Notes under the pieces: generated by a model
Told to the model about the DNA's origin: nothing
What the model saw: the letters and a program-made list of their open reading frames with translations, nothing else
Databases searched by the model: none
Made by a program: the position numbers and the translations under genes
Source of the DNA: Microbacterium sp. T2.11-28
Lineage (GTDB): Bacteria > Actinomycetota > Actinomycetes > Actinomycetales > Microbacteriaceae
Length of the DNA: 64,000 nucleotides
Assembly: GCF_950097975.1 (NCBI RefSeq)
Contig: NZ_CATNHF010000029.1
Location: forward strand, 62,001-126,000
Direction of reading: 5' to 3'
Part shown: positions 12,335 to 23,062 of the stretch, piece by piece
Numbering within the stretch: position 1 is the stretch's first letter
How the letters are laid out: each line of letters opens with the position of its first letter

Positions 12335-13450
12335 ATGGTCGAACCGATCGAGGACTTCTACGCCGTCATCCCCGCCGGCGGGGTGGGCAGCAGGCTGTGG
12401 CCGCTCTCCCGCGCCGACGCGCCCAAGTTCCTGCACGACCTCACCGGATCCGGCCACTCGCTGCTGCGGGACACCTGGGACCGGCTCGAGCCGCTGACGG
12501 GGCACGATCGCATCGCCGTGGTGACGGGGCGCGCGCACCGCGCCGCCGTCGAGGCACAGCTGCCCGGCATCCCGGACGAGAACGTCTTCCTGGAGTCCGA
12601 GCCGCGCGACTCCGCGGCGGCCATCGGCCTGGCCGCCGCCATCCTCCACCGCCGCGATCCCGACGTGATCATCGGCTCCTTCGCGGCCGACCACGTGATC
12701 CGGGTGCTCCCGGTCTTCCACTGGGCGGTGCAGCAGGCCGTCGCGGTGGCGCGCGAGGGCTACATCTGCACGATCGGCATCACGCCCAGCGAGCCCTCCG
12801 TCGGCTTCGGCTACATCAAGAAGGCCGACATGCTCGCCGTGGCGGGGGCTCCCGAGGCGGCCCTCGTCGAGCGGTTCGTCGAGAAGCCCGACCTCGAGAC
12901 GGCCAAGGAGTACGTGCAGTCGCGCGATCACCTGTGGAACGCCGGGATGTTCATCTCCCGTGCGGACGTGCTGCTGGCCGAGCTGGCGGCCAACGAGCCC
13001 GAGCTGCACGCCGGGCTGCTGGAGCTCGCCGAGGCGTGGGACGACCGGGAGCGGCGCGGGCCGGTCGTGGACCGCGTGTGGCCGGAGCTCCCCAAGATCG
13101 CGATCGACTACGCCGTGGCCGAGCCGGCCGCCGAGCGCGGGCGCCTCGCGGTGGTGCCGGGTCACTTCGACTGGGACGACGTGGGGGACTTCGCGAGCCT
13201 CGCCAAGCTCAACTCCGGCGGGCGCAAGAACGACCTGGCCATCCTGGGCGAGAACGCGCGCATCCTCTCCGACGCCGCCAGCGGCATCGTCGTCAGCCAC
13301 ACCACGCGCGTGATCAGCCTGATCGGCGTGAAGGACATCGTCGTCGTCGACACCCCCGACGCTCTCCTGGTGACCACCAGCGAGCACGCCCAGCGGGTCA
13401 AGGGCGTCGTCGACGCGCTCAAGCTGACCGGTCGCGGCGACGTGCTCTGA
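12335..13450 (+). CDS. manC: Mannose-1-phosphate guanylyltransferase
   Basis: A 371-residue nucleotidyltransferase making GDP-mannose from mannose 1-phosphate and GTP, for mannosylated envelope glycans. Motifs are the nucleotide loop PAGGVGSRLWPLSR at residues 12-25, GSFAADH, the sugar-phosphate segment FVEKPD, WNAGMFI and the late FDWDDVGDF. There is no C-terminal isomerase domain, so it is monofunctional. It is divergent from sdh and has no clear operon partner; the nucleoside operon begins 170 bases later with its own leader. Confidence 0.92.
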   Translation: MVEPIEDFYAVIPAGGVGSRLWPLSRADAPKFLHDLTGSGHSLLRDTWDRLEPLTGHDRIAVVTGRAHRAAVEAQLPGIPDENVFLESEPRDSAAAIGLAAAILHRRDPDVIIGSFAADHVIRVLPVFHWAVQQAVAVAREGYICTIGITPSEPSVGFGYIKKADMLAVAGAPEAALVERFVEKPDLETAKEYVQSRDHLWNAGMFISRADVLLAELAANEPELHAGLLELAEAWDDRERRGPVVDRVWPELPKIAIDYAVAEPAAERGRLAVVPGHFDWDDVGDFASLAKLNSGGRKNDLAILGENARILSDAASGIVVSHTTRVISLIGVKDIVVVDTPDALLVTTSEHAQRVKGVVDALKLTGRGDVL

Positions 13451-13584
13451 GCCCCCGTCGAGGGCGTCCGATTGAGCAGGATGCCGCGAGCGTGACGGAT
13501 TCATTGCGTCTTTGTAACCATTCGCCTGAACCCGCCTGCTCAGCGTGCAAATCCGTCGACACAATAGGTAATTTCATCCTGCAC

Positions 13585-13603
13585 ACCCGCGAAGTCCGCG
13601 GGT
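13585..13603 (+). promoter_or_regulatory. Leader hairpin before the BMP lipoprotein gene
   Basis: ACCCGCG and CGCGGGT pair perfectly over a five-base loop, ten bases before the GGAGG ribosome binding site at 13613. A TAGGTA box at 13565 could start the transcript just before it. A 5'-end stabiliser or a regulator site are both possible. Confidence 0.35.
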
Positions 13604-13623
13604 TCTCTTCCGTGGAGGCACAC

Positions 13624-14772
13624 TTGACCATCTCGACCACCAAGAAGCTCGCGGGTATCGCGGGCGCCGCGCTGCTCGTCGCGGCCCTCGCCGGCTGCGG
13701 CACGGCACCCGAGGCCAGCCCCTCGACCCCCGGCGCCGAGGCGCCCGAGGTCGTCGAGGGCTTCCTGCCCTGCCTGATCTCCGACGCCGGCGGCTGGAAC
13801 GACAAGTCGTTCAACGAGTCCGCGAAGAACGGCATGGACATGGCCGCCGAGGAGCTGGGCGTCGAGCCGCTCGAGTTCGAGTCGACCAACGACAACGACT
13901 ACGCCCCGAACATGGAGACGGCCGTCTCCGAGGGCTGCACGCTCATCATCGCCGTGGGCTTCAAGCTGGCCGCCGCGACCGTCGAGGCCGCCACCGCCAA
14001 CCCCGACCTCCAGTTCGCGATCATCGACGACTACGCCGACGGCACCACCGTCGACGACGAGGGCAACCCGGTCTACGACGGAGCCCCCGACGCGCCGAAC
14101 ATCAAGCCGCTCGTCTTCAACACGGCCGAGGCCGCGTACCTCGGCGGCTACGCCGCGGCCGCATGGTCGGCCCAGTCGGGCGTGAACAAGGTCGGCACCT
14201 TCGGCGGCATGCAGATCCCGTCGGTCGCCGTGTTCATGGACGGCTACCAGCTCGGTGTCGAGAAGTACAACGAGGACAAGGGCACCGACGTCCAGGTCTT
14301 CGGATGGGACACCGCCACGCAGGAGGGCGCCTTCACCGGCGGCTTCGACGCCAACGACACCGCCAAGCAGACCGCCCAGTCGGTCCTCGACCAGGGCGTG
14401 GACGTCATCCTCCCCGTCGGCGGCCCGATCTACCAGAGCGCTGCGGCGGCCATCGCCGACGGCGGCACCGACACCGTGATGCTCGGTGTGGACAGCGACC
14501 TCGCCGTCGCCGACACGAGCGTCACCGACGTCACGCTGGTCTCGATCATGAAGGCGATCGACGTCGCCGTCCACGACGCGACCATCGCCGCGGCCGCGGG
14601 CGACTTCGACCCGGCGCCCTACGTGGGCACGCTGGAGAACGAGGGCGTGAAGCTGTCGAGCTTCCACGACTTCGAGTCGCAGCTGCCGGACGGACTGCTC
14701 GACGAGATCGCCGCCCTGCAGGCGTCGATCATCGCCGGCGACATCACGGTGGAGTCGCCGAACTCCCCGTGA
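13624..14772 (+). CDS. bmpA: BMP family nucleoside-binding lipoprotein of an ABC transporter
   Basis: A 382-residue substrate-binding lipoprotein. The signal peptide ends in LVAALAGC, with the lipidated cysteine at residue 25. The mature part has Med/BMP family features (SDAGGWNDKSFNESAKNGM and VGFKLAAAT) that bind purine or pyrimidine nucleosides. The start is TTG, chosen because GGAGG lies six bases upstream and it gives a proper signal peptide. Genes for a dual ATPase, two permeases and three nucleoside-degrading enzymes follow. A strong hairpin separates it from nupA. Confidence 0.9.
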   Translation: MTISTTKKLAGIAGAALLVAALAGCGTAPEASPSTPGAEAPEVVEGFLPCLISDAGGWNDKSFNESAKNGMDMAAEELGVEPLEFESTNDNDYAPNMETAVSEGCTLIIAVGFKLAAATVEAATANPDLQFAIIDDYADGTTVDDEGNPVYDGAPDAPNIKPLVFNTAEAAYLGGYAAAAWSAQSGVNKVGTFGGMQIPSVAVFMDGYQLGVEKYNEDKGTDVQVFGWDTATQEGAFTGGFDANDTAKQTAQSVLDQGVDVILPVGGPIYQSAAAAIADGGTDTVMLGVDSDLAVADTSVTDVTLVSIMKAIDVAVHDATIAAAAGDFDPAPYVGTLENEGVKLSSFHDFESQLPDGLLDEIAALQASIIAGDITVESPNSP

Positions 14773-14785
14773 TCTGACCGATCAC

Positions 14786-14824
14786 CACTCGGGGCGGGCC
14801 TGCGTCAGCGGCCCGCCCCGAGTG
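14786..14824 (+). terminator. 15-bp perfect hairpin between bmpA and nupA
   Basis: CACTCGGGGCGGGCC pairs without mismatch with its complement at 14810-14824 across a nine-base loop, 13 bases after the bmpA stop. No T-run follows. It is likely a partial terminator or a barrier to 3' exonuclease that leaves more binding-protein message than transporter message. Confidence 0.7.
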
Positions 14825-14874
14825 CCGTTCGCAGAACGTCGATGGTGCCCTCCCGCGGGGGAGCGGGTGCCGGA

Positions 14875-14880
14875 TAGGGT
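14875..14880 (+). promoter_or_regulatory. -10 box, leaderless type, nupA
   Basis: TAGGGT, six bases before the ATG at 14887. It allows the transporter and salvage genes to be transcribed independently of bmpA. Confidence 0.5.
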
Positions 14881-14886
14881 GCTGAT

Positions 14887-16397
<1,511 letters not shown>

Positions 16398-16401
<4 letters not shown>

Positions 16402-17708
16402 GCGGCTCGACGCCCGGCGCCGCGGACGCGGCGCGTCCCGTGGACCCGCAGCTGCCCCCGGCGAGCGGGCCCCTCACCGGCGAGCAGGTGCCCGGGCCGC
16501 CCCGGTCCAACGTCTTCATCAAGGAGCTGCTGCGCGGCAGCGCGTTCACGACGTTCCTCGCGATCGTCCTGGCGATGGTCGTCGGCGGCGTGCTGATCGC
16601 GATCACCAACGAGGACGTGCAGGCGGCGGCGGGCTACTTCTTCTCGCGGCCCACCGACACGCTCACCGCCATCTGGAACGCCGTGTACAACGGCTACGAG
16701 GCCCTCTTCCGCGGCGCCGTCTTCAACACGCGCGCCCCGTCGTTCGAGGCGCAGATCCGGCCGATCACCAACTCGCTCGGCTTCGCCGCTCCGCTCATCG
16801 CGGCCGGCCTCGGCGTGGCGCTCGCCTTCCGGGTGGGCCTGTTCAACATCGGCGCGCGCGGCCAGATGCTCATCGGCGCGCTGTTCGCCGGGCTGTTCGC
16901 GTTCAACCTCAGCCTGCCGATGTGGATCCACCTCCCGCTCACCCTCATCGCCGGCATCGTCGGCGGAGCGCTCTGGGGCGGGCTGGTCGGCCTCCTGAAG
17001 GCCAAGACGGGTGCCCACGAGGTGATCCTCACGATCATGCTCAACTACGTCGCCTTCTACCTGCTGCTGTGGATGCTCCGCAGCCCGGGCCTGCTGCAGA
17101 TGGCGGGGAGCAACCAGCCGCAGACCAAGCCCACGCCGACCACGGCGCAGTTCCCCGACCTCATCGGGCCGCTCTTCCCGGCGCTGGACTGGGGCTTCGT
17201 GATCGTCCTCCTCGCCACCGTCTTCGTCTGGTGGCTGATCGAGCGCTCCAGCCTCGGCCTGCGCCTGCGCGCCGTCGGCGAGAACCCGCACGCCGCCCGG
17301 GCGGCGGGCATCAACGTCGAGCGCCTCTACGTCTACGCGATGCTGTTCGCGGGCGGCCTGGCGGGCCTGGCGGCGATGAACCAGATCCAGGGCAACGTGA
17401 CCACCGGCTTCGGCGCGACGATCGACGCCGGCATCGGCTTCGACGCGATCACCGTGGCCCTCCTCGGACGCAGCCGCGCGTGGGGCACGTTCGCCGCCGG
17501 CATCCTGTTCGGCGCGCTCAAGGCCGGATCGTTCTCGATGCAGGCGCAGGGCATCCCCGTCGACATCGTGCTCGTGGTCCAGTCGCTCATCGTGCTGTTC
17601 ATCGCGGCGCCCCCGCTGCTGCGCGCGGTGTTCTTCCTTCCCAAGACCGATCTCGAGAAGGCGGCCAAGGCGCGAGCCAAGGCCGCGAAGAAGGCGGTGG
17701 CGGCATGA
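16398..17708 (+). CDS. nupB: Nucleoside ABC transporter permease 1
   Basis: 436 residues of the branched-chain amino acid/ribose permease fold (BPD_transp_2), with a long soluble N-terminal segment of about 40 residues and eight or more hydrophobic spans. LGVALAFRVGLFNIGARGQMLIGA and LRLRAVGENPHAARAAGIN, the ATPase-contact loop, are typical of YufP/NupP. The Ala/Lys-rich tail is cytoplasmic. It is coupled to both neighbours by ATGA overlaps. Confidence 0.9.
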
Positions 17709-18994
17709 GCGCGCTCACTCCCGCACTCGAAGCAGACGACGGGACGATCCAGCTCGCGGTCGTCAAGGAGCGTCGCTTCAAGGTGCCGATCGTCTTCGGC
17801 ATCGTGGTCGTCCTGCTCGGCGCGCTGTTCGCGCTCGCGCCGCGGGGCGGCATCTCGACCTTCCGCCTGGGCGACCCCTCGTCGGCGATCGCCCTGCCCG
17901 ACGTCGAGCTGCCCACCGGGGCGACCAGCTGGATCCTCGTGGTCGTGCTGGCGCTGCTCGCGCTGTGGGCGGCGTGGGAGGCGTGGTCGTACCGCAGCGT
18001 GCCGCTGTGGCTGACCGCCGCGTTCGCGGTGATCGGGGTGTTCGCCTTCCTCGTGTGGGCTGCCGCCGGCGGCCTCGTGCCCGTCTCGAGCCTGCTGTTC
18101 GGCGCCGTCTCGCTGTCGGTGCCGCTCGTCTTCGGCGCCCTGGGCGGCGTGATCGGCGAGCGTGCCGGTGTCGTCAACGTCGCGATCGAGGGGCAGCTGC
18201 TGCTGGGGGCGTTCTCGGCGGCGCTGCTGTCGAGCATCACCGGCAACCCGTTCGTGGGCCTCATCGGCGCCATGATCGGCGGCGTGCTGGTGTCGTTCGT
18301 GCTCGCGGCGTTCGCGATCAAGTACCTCGTCGATCAGGTGATCGTCGGTGTCGTCCTCAACGTCCTCGTGACGGGCCTCACCGGGTTCCTCTACGGCGCC
18401 CTGCTGGTGCCCAACGAGACCGAGCTGAACCGTCCGGAGCGCTTCGGGCGCATCGAGATCCCGCTGCTGAGCGACATCCCGATCATCGGACCGGTGCTGT
18501 TCAACCAGACCTTCATCGTCTACCTGATGTTCGTGACGGTCGCCATCGTGGCGTGGGGCCTGTACCGCACGCGCTGGGGCCTGCGTCTGCGCGCGGTCGG
18601 CGAGCACCCGCAGGCCGCCGACACCGTCGGCATCAAGGTGAACATGACCCGCTTCTGGAATGTGTCGCTGGCCGGTGCGATCGCCGGCATCGGCGGCGCG
18701 TACTTCACCCTCGTCTCGGTGCCGCAGTTCGGCAAGGAGATGACCGCCGGCCTCGGCTTCATCGCGCTGGCCGCCGTCATCTTCGGCCGCTGGGACCCGA
18801 TCCGCGCGACGCTCGCGGCGCTCCTGTTCGGCTTCGCGACCAACCTCCAGAACCTGCTGACGATCCTCAAGACGCCGATCCCCAGCGAGTTCATGCTCAT
18901 GCTCCCGTACGTCGTGACGATCCTCGCGGTCGCCGGCTTCGCGGGACAGATCCGGGGCCCTGCGGCATCCGGCAAGCCGTACATCAAGGGATGA
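17705..18994 (+). CDS. nupC: Nucleoside ABC transporter permease 2
   Basis: 429 residues, paralogous in fold to the previous permease (YufQ/NupQ type). Three extra hydrophobic spans at the N-terminus (about residues 25-125) precede the conserved core, where GVIGERAGVVNVAIEGQLLLGA and LRLRAVGEHPQAADTVGIKV are seen. The ATG at 17705 overlaps the nupB stop by four bases. With nupB it should form the membrane channel served by the BMP lipoprotein and NupA. Confidence 0.9.
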   Translation: MSALTPALEADDGTIQLAVVKERRFKVPIVFGIVVVLLGALFALAPRGGISTFRLGDPSSAIALPDVELPTGATSWILVVVLALLALWAAWEAWSYRSVPLWLTAAFAVIGVFAFLVWAAAGGLVPVSSLLFGAVSLSVPLVFGALGGVIGERAGVVNVAIEGQLLLGAFSAALLSSITGNPFVGLIGAMIGGVLVSFVLAAFAIKYLVDQVIVGVVLNVLVTGLTGFLYGALLVPNETELNRPERFGRIEIPLLSDIPIIGPVLFNQTFIVYLMFVTVAIVAWGLYRTRWGLRLRAVGEHPQAADTVGIKVNMTRFWNVSLAGAIAGIGGAYFTLVSVPQFGKEMTAGLGFIALAAVIFGRWDPIRATLAALLFGFATNLQNLLTILKTPIPSEFMLMLPYVVTILAVAGFAGQIRGPAASGKPYIKG

Positions 18995-18998
18995 CACC

Positions 18999-19397
18999 GT
19001 GACAGACATCGACTGGGACCACCTGCGGGCGGTCGCCACCGACGCCATGCAGCGCGCCTACGCGCCCTACTCCCGCTACCGCGTGGGCGCCGCGGCTCTC
19101 GTGAGCGACGGGCGGATCGTGTCGGGCTGCAACGTCGAGAACGCCTCGTACGGCGTGGGACTGTGCGCCGAGTGCGCCCTCGTGGGCGACCTCCACATGA
19201 GCGGGGGCGGCCAGCTCGTCGCGTTCGTGTGCGTCAACAACGACGGCGAGACGATCATGCCGTGCGGGCGCTGCCGTCAGCTGCTGTACGAGTTCTCGCT
19301 GCCGGGCATGCTGCTGGAGACCGTCTCGGGGATCCGCACGATCGACGAGGTGCTGCCCGACGCCTTCGGGCCGCGCGACCTGGAGGCCGCGCGATGA
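18999..19397 (+). CDS. cdd: Cytidine deaminase
   Basis: A 132-residue zinc enzyme turning cytidine or deoxycytidine into uridine or deoxyuridine. The catalytic Cys-Ala-Glu is in GLCAECAL and the other two zinc cysteines are in PCGRCRQ. NVENASYG binds the ribose. The length is that of the tetrameric class. The GTG start lies four bases after the permease stop; the end overlaps deoA by four bases. Imported pyrimidine nucleosides are its obvious substrates. Confidence 0.95.
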   Translation: MTDIDWDHLRAVATDAMQRAYAPYSRYRVGAAALVSDGRIVSGCNVENASYGVGLCAECALVGDLHMSGGGQLVAFVCVNNDGETIMPCGRCRQLLYEFSLPGMLLETVSGIRTIDEVLPDAFGPRDLEAAR

Positions 19398-20695
19398 CGA
19401 CCGCCGCGGGCGTCGAGCCCTTCGACGCCGTCGACGTCATCCGCACCAAGCGCGACGGCGGCGCCGTCCCGGACGACGCGCTGCGCTGGATGGTCGACGC
19501 CTACACGCGCGAGTACGTCGCCGACTCGCAGATGGCGGCGTTCGCGATGGCCGTGCTGCTCAACGGCATGACGCGCGACGAGATCCGCGTGATGACCGAC
19601 GCGATGATCGCCTCGGGGGAGCGGATGAGCTTCGCCGGGCTCGGCAAGCCCACCGTCGACAAGCACTCCACCGGCGGGGTCGGCGACAAGATCACCCTTC
19701 CGCTCGCGCCGCTGGTCGCCGCCTTCGGCGTCGCGGTGCCGCAGCTGTCCGGTCGCGGGCTCGGCCACACGGGCGGCACGCTCGACAAGCTCGAGTCGAT
19801 CCCCGGCTGGCGCGCCGCGCTGTCCAACGACGAGATGTTCGCGCAGCTGCGCGAGGTCGGGGCGGTCATCTGCGCCGCCGGCTCGGGTCTGGCGCCCGCC
19901 GACAAGCGGCTCTACGCGCTGCGCGACGTCACCGGCACGGTCGAGGCGATCCCGCTCATCGCCTCGAGCATCATGTCCAAGAAGATCGCCGAGGGCACCG
20001 ACTCGCTCGTGCTTGACGTGAAGTTCGGCTCCGGCGCCTTCATGCGCGACGTCGACAAGGCGCGGGAGCTGGCGCGCACGATGGTCGCCCTCGGCACCGA
20101 CTCCGGGGTGGCGACCACCGCCCTCCTCACCGACATGAACACCCCCCTGGGGCTCGCCATCGGCAACGCGAACGAGGTGCGGGAGTCCGTGGAGGTGCTG
20201 GCCGGCGGAGGCCCCGCCGACATCGTCGAGCTGACGGTGGCGCTGGCGCGGGAGATGCTGACCCTCGCCGGACAGCCCGACGCCGACGTCGAGGCGGCGC
20301 TGCAGGACGGCCGGGCGATGGACGCGTGGCGGCGGATGATCCGCGCCCAGGACGGCGACCCCGACGCGCCGCTTCCGGCGCCGCGAGAGACCCACACCGT
20401 CCTCGCCGAGGCCGACGGCGTGGTCACGCGGCTGGAGGCGCTGCCCTTCGGCGTGGCCGCCTGGCGCCTGGGAGCCGGACGCGCCCGCGCGCAGGACCCG
20501 GTGGTCCACGCCGCCGGGATCGACCTGCACGTCAAGCCCGGAGACCGCGTCACTGCGGGGCAGCCGGTCTTCACGCTGCTCGCCGATGACGCGGGCCGCT
20601 TCACCCGCGCCCTCGACGCCCTCGAGGGGGCGTGGGAGCTCGGCGACCAGGCCCCCGACTCCGGTCCGCTCGTCCTCGAGCGCATCACCGCCTGA
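19394..20695 (+). CDS. deoA: Thymidine phosphorylase
   Basis: A 433-residue pyrimidine-nucleoside phosphorylase that splits thymidine or deoxyuridine with phosphate to the base and 2-deoxyribose 1-phosphate. The family signature around SGRGLGHTGGTLDKLESIPG and the phosphate-binding KHSTGGVGDK are present, and the C-terminal PYNP domain follows residue 340. The ATG overlaps the cdd stop. Its sugar phosphate product feeds the phosphosugar mutase encoded at 35.7 kb if that enzyme accepts pentose phosphates. Confidence 0.95.
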   Translation: MTTAAGVEPFDAVDVIRTKRDGGAVPDDALRWMVDAYTREYVADSQMAAFAMAVLLNGMTRDEIRVMTDAMIASGERMSFAGLGKPTVDKHSTGGVGDKITLPLAPLVAAFGVAVPQLSGRGLGHTGGTLDKLESIPGWRAALSNDEMFAQLREVGAVICAAGSGLAPADKRLYALRDVTGTVEAIPLIASSIMSKKIAEGTDSLVLDVKFGSGAFMRDVDKARELARTMVALGTDSGVATTALLTDMNTPLGLAIGNANEVRESVEVLAGGGPADIVELTVALAREMLTLAGQPDADVEAALQDGRAMDAWRRMIRAQDGDPDAPLPAPRETHTVLAEADGVVTRLEALPFGVAAWRLGAGRARAQDPVVHAAGIDLHVKPGDRVTAGQPVFTLLADDAGRFTRALDALEGAWELGDQAPDSGPLVLERITA

Positions 20696-20731
20696 CACCC
20701 GCACGACACCCCCGACGAACCCAGGAGAATC

Positions 20732-21847
20732 ATGGCCATCGACCAGCACGGCGACGCGAAGCTGCAGGGCGTCTCGATCCGCTCGCTGCCCAAGGTGTCG
20801 CTGCACGACCACCTCGACGGCGCGCTGCGCCCGCAGACGATCCTCGAGCTCGCCGATGAGATCGGCCACGAGGTCCCCGCCGCCGCCGCCGACGAGCTCG
20901 CCGACTGGTTCGAGCAGCAGAGCGACTCGGGCTCGCTCGTCGAGTACCTGAAGACCTTCGACCTGACCATCGCCGTCATGCAGACCCGCGAGGGCCTGCG
21001 CCGCGTCGCGAAGGAGTTCGTCGAGGACCTCGCCGCCGACGGCGTGATCTACGGCGAGGTGCGCTGGGCCCCCGAGCAGCACCTGGCGGGAGGGCTGTCG
21101 CTCGAAGAAGCCGTCGAGGCCGTCCAGGCGGGCATCGAGGAGGGCGAGGACGCGGTCGAGAGCCGCGGCGACGACATCCGCGTCGGGCAGCTCATCACCG
21201 CCATGCGCCACACCGACCGCTCGCGCGAGATCGCCGAGCTGGCCGTCGCCTACCGCGGCCGCGGCGCCGTCGGATTCGACATCGCCGGGCCCGAGGACGG
21301 CTTCCCGCCGTCCAACCACCGCGCCGCGTTCGACTACCTGGCGTCCGAATTCTTCCCGGTCACCGTCCACGCCGGGGAGGCGGCCGGCCTCGACTCGATC
21401 CGTTCCGCCCTGATCGACGGGCGCGCGCTGCGCCTCGGCCACGGCGTGCGGATCGCGGAGGACCTCGACGTCGTGTCGCAGAAGGGCGAGGAGACCTTCG
21501 TCACCTTCGGCGACCTGGCCCACTGGGTGCGCGACCGCGAGATCCCGCTGGAGCTCTCCCCGTCGTCGAACCTGCAGACCGGAGCGATCGCGCGCTGGGG
21601 GACGACGCTCGAGGACCACCCGTTCGACCTGCTCTACCAGCTGGGATTCTCGGTCACCGTCAACGTGGACAACCGCACCATGAGCCGCACGTCGCTGACG
21701 CGCGAGCTGGCGCTGCTGGCCGAGACCTTCGACTACTCCCTCGACGACCTCGAGGCGTTCCAGCTGAACGCCGCGGCGGGCGCCTTCCTGTCGGTGGAGG
21801 AGCGCGAGGAGCTCATCGAGCTGATCGGCGAGGGCTTCGACCGCTGA
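20732..21847 (+). CDS. add: Adenosine deaminase
   Basis: A 371-residue metallo-hydrolase converting adenosine or deoxyadenosine to inosine or deoxyinosine. Zinc ligands are in HDHLDGAL near the N-terminus, HAGEAAG in the middle and the late NVDNRTMS. SPSSNLQTGA replaces the more common CPTSN, as in other actinobacterial forms. AGGAGA stands a few bases before the ATG. It is the last gene of the nucleoside operon; its product inosine is a substrate for the phosphorylase at 37.4 kb. Confidence 0.94.
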   Translation: MAIDQHGDAKLQGVSIRSLPKVSLHDHLDGALRPQTILELADEIGHEVPAAAADELADWFEQQSDSGSLVEYLKTFDLTIAVMQTREGLRRVAKEFVEDLAADGVIYGEVRWAPEQHLAGGLSLEEAVEAVQAGIEEGEDAVESRGDDIRVGQLITAMRHTDRSREIAELAVAYRGRGAVGFDIAGPEDGFPPSNHRAAFDYLASEFFPVTVHAGEAAGLDSIRSALIDGRALRLGHGVRIAEDLDVVSQKGEETFVTFGDLAHWVRDREIPLELSPSSNLQTGAIARWGTTLEDHPFDLLYQLGFSVTVNVDNRTMSRTSLTRELALLAETFDYSLDDLEAFQLNAAAGAFLSVEEREELIELIGEGFDR

Positions 21848-21892
21848 GGCGACGCCGGAGGCGCAGCTCGTGCGCTCTTGCCGTGCCGAGGC

Positions 21893-21978
21893 GTTCATGA
21901 CTCCGGAACGACGGTGCGCGGCGACGCCCTAGGTCGGCTGCGGCGACCTCCGGCCCCGGATCTTCCGGAGTCGTGAAC
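21893..21978. repeat. 86-bp palindromic element, copy 1
   Basis: Arms GTTCATGACTCCGGAA (21893-21908) and TTCCGGAGTCGTGAAC (21963-21978) pair with one mismatch across a 54-base interior. A second, nested stem AGGTCG/CGACCT (21931-21949) lies near the centre. The left arm contains the stop codon of the DUF559-type gene, so the last 27 or so residues of that protein are encoded by the element. Confidence 0.85.
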
Positions 21979-22839
21979 TGCCGGGCGCTGTGCCACCACG
22001 CGACGAAGCTGCTCCCGCACCCAGTCGGGGCGGCGGAAGACGTCGTCCGCGAGCAGTCTCACCGTCGTGTAGCCCAGCGCCGCGGCGGCGAGGTCGCGAC
22101 GTCGGTCCTCCACCTGCGCGCTCCAATCACTGTGATGGCGGACGCTGTCGCACTCGAGGATCAGCCAGCCGTCGACCAGGAGGTCCACGCGTCCGACGCC
22201 GTCGATCCGCACCTGCAGTTCGATCCGACATCCGAAGCCGCGCAGGATCAGGCGCACGAGCGACTCGGTGCCGGACTCGCTCCGCCGGTCCAGGACGCCG
22301 CGCAGCACCCCGTACCGTCGAGGGAGAAGGCCGAACACTTCACGGATCCCGGCCTCATCGACGAGGCCGAGATGCCATGCACTGTCGAGCGTGGCGACGG
22401 CTGCGCGGGCGCCCTGGCACCGGACGGCCTGCGCAAGGGCTTCGGGTACGGGAACGACCGCGGCATGCGGGTGCGCGACCGTGGCGCGCCAATGGCGGAT
22501 GACGCCGCGCGCGGGCGCCGGCAGACGAGTGGCGTCGCGCTCGAGCTGCACGTGGGGCTGCGGCGTCTCGAGCACGAACACCCCGAGCAGTGCCAGGAGC
22601 GCCACGCAGTCGAGCCTGCCCCCGCAACGCACCGCCTCGACCTGGTGCGGATGCGCGTCCGGCGGAAGGTAGTGGTCCCGGCGCGGGCGGAGCAGCCGTC
22701 CCCCGCGGACGGCGGCCGTCAGTCCGCGGGCGGTCATGCCCGCCGTGATCAGGTCGGCGCGGCCTGCAACGGAGGCCACCAGGCGGGACGGAGCGGGACG
22801 ATCGGTCGGCGACGGCTGCATGGGAGCACGCTCGCGCAT
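21895..22839 (-). CDS. AbiEi-like winged helix + DUF559 nuclease-fold protein
   Basis: About 314 residues from ATG 22839; ATG 22821 is an equal alternative and no clear ribosome binding site marks either. The N-terminal part (ITAGMTARGLTAAVRGGRLLRP) resembles the wHTH of AbiEi-type antitoxins. The C-terminal part is a DUF559/Vsr-like PD-(D/E)xK domain: GTESLVRL, VGRVDLLVDGWLILECDS with Asp and Glu-x-Asp at the active-site positions, then EDRRRDLAAAALGYTTVRL. The activity of the family is unproven. Palindromic elements lie within 85 bases of its start and overlap its 3' end. No toxin partner is adjacent. Confidence 0.75.
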   Translation of the reverse strand: MRERAPMQPSPTDRPAPSRLVASVAGRADLITAGMTARGLTAAVRGGRLLRPRRDHYLPPDAHPHQVEAVRCGGRLDCVALLALLGVFVLETPQPHVQLERDATRLPAPARGVIRHWRATVAHPHAAVVPVPEALAQAVRCQGARAAVATLDSAWHLGLVDEAGIREVFGLLPRRYGVLRGVLDRRSESGTESLVRLILRGFGCRIELQVRIDGVGRVDLLVDGWLILECDSVRHHSDWSAQVEDRRRDLAAAALGYTTVRLLADDVFRRPDWVREQLRRVVAQRPAVHDSGRSGAGGRRSRPRASPRTVVPES

Positions 22840-22922
22840 GGAGCGGTGCCGCGGACGACGCAGGGTGCGGCCCGGGAACCGTCGCCGCCGGCGGCCGGTT
22901 CGGGAGGAGCCGACGGTCGGTC

Positions 22923-23008
22923 GCTCACAACTCCGGAATCTCTGCCTCGACACCGCGGGGGGCCGCCCCGCGGACTGGCCGCACGGCGGATCTTCCGGAG
23001 TTGTGGAC
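22923..23008. repeat. 86-bp palindromic element, copy 2
   Basis: Arms GCTCACAACTCCGGAA (22923-22938) and TTCCGGAGTTGTGGAC (22993-23008) pair over 14 of 16 positions with a perfect inner 13, around 54 bases. A nested perfect stem CCGCGGGG/CCCCGCGG (22953-22973) marks the centre. It lies 84 bases upstream of the DUF559-type start. Confidence 0.85.
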
Positions 23009-23062
23009 GCAGGGTCGATGGTGCCGGCCGGAGGCAGCGGCCAGGCGCCGGATCGATCCGCC

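Noticed and set aside
22840..22953. Upstream extension of the DUF559-type protein
   Set aside because: It would start inside palindromic element 2 at a TTG and add an Arg-rich stretch with no family similarity.
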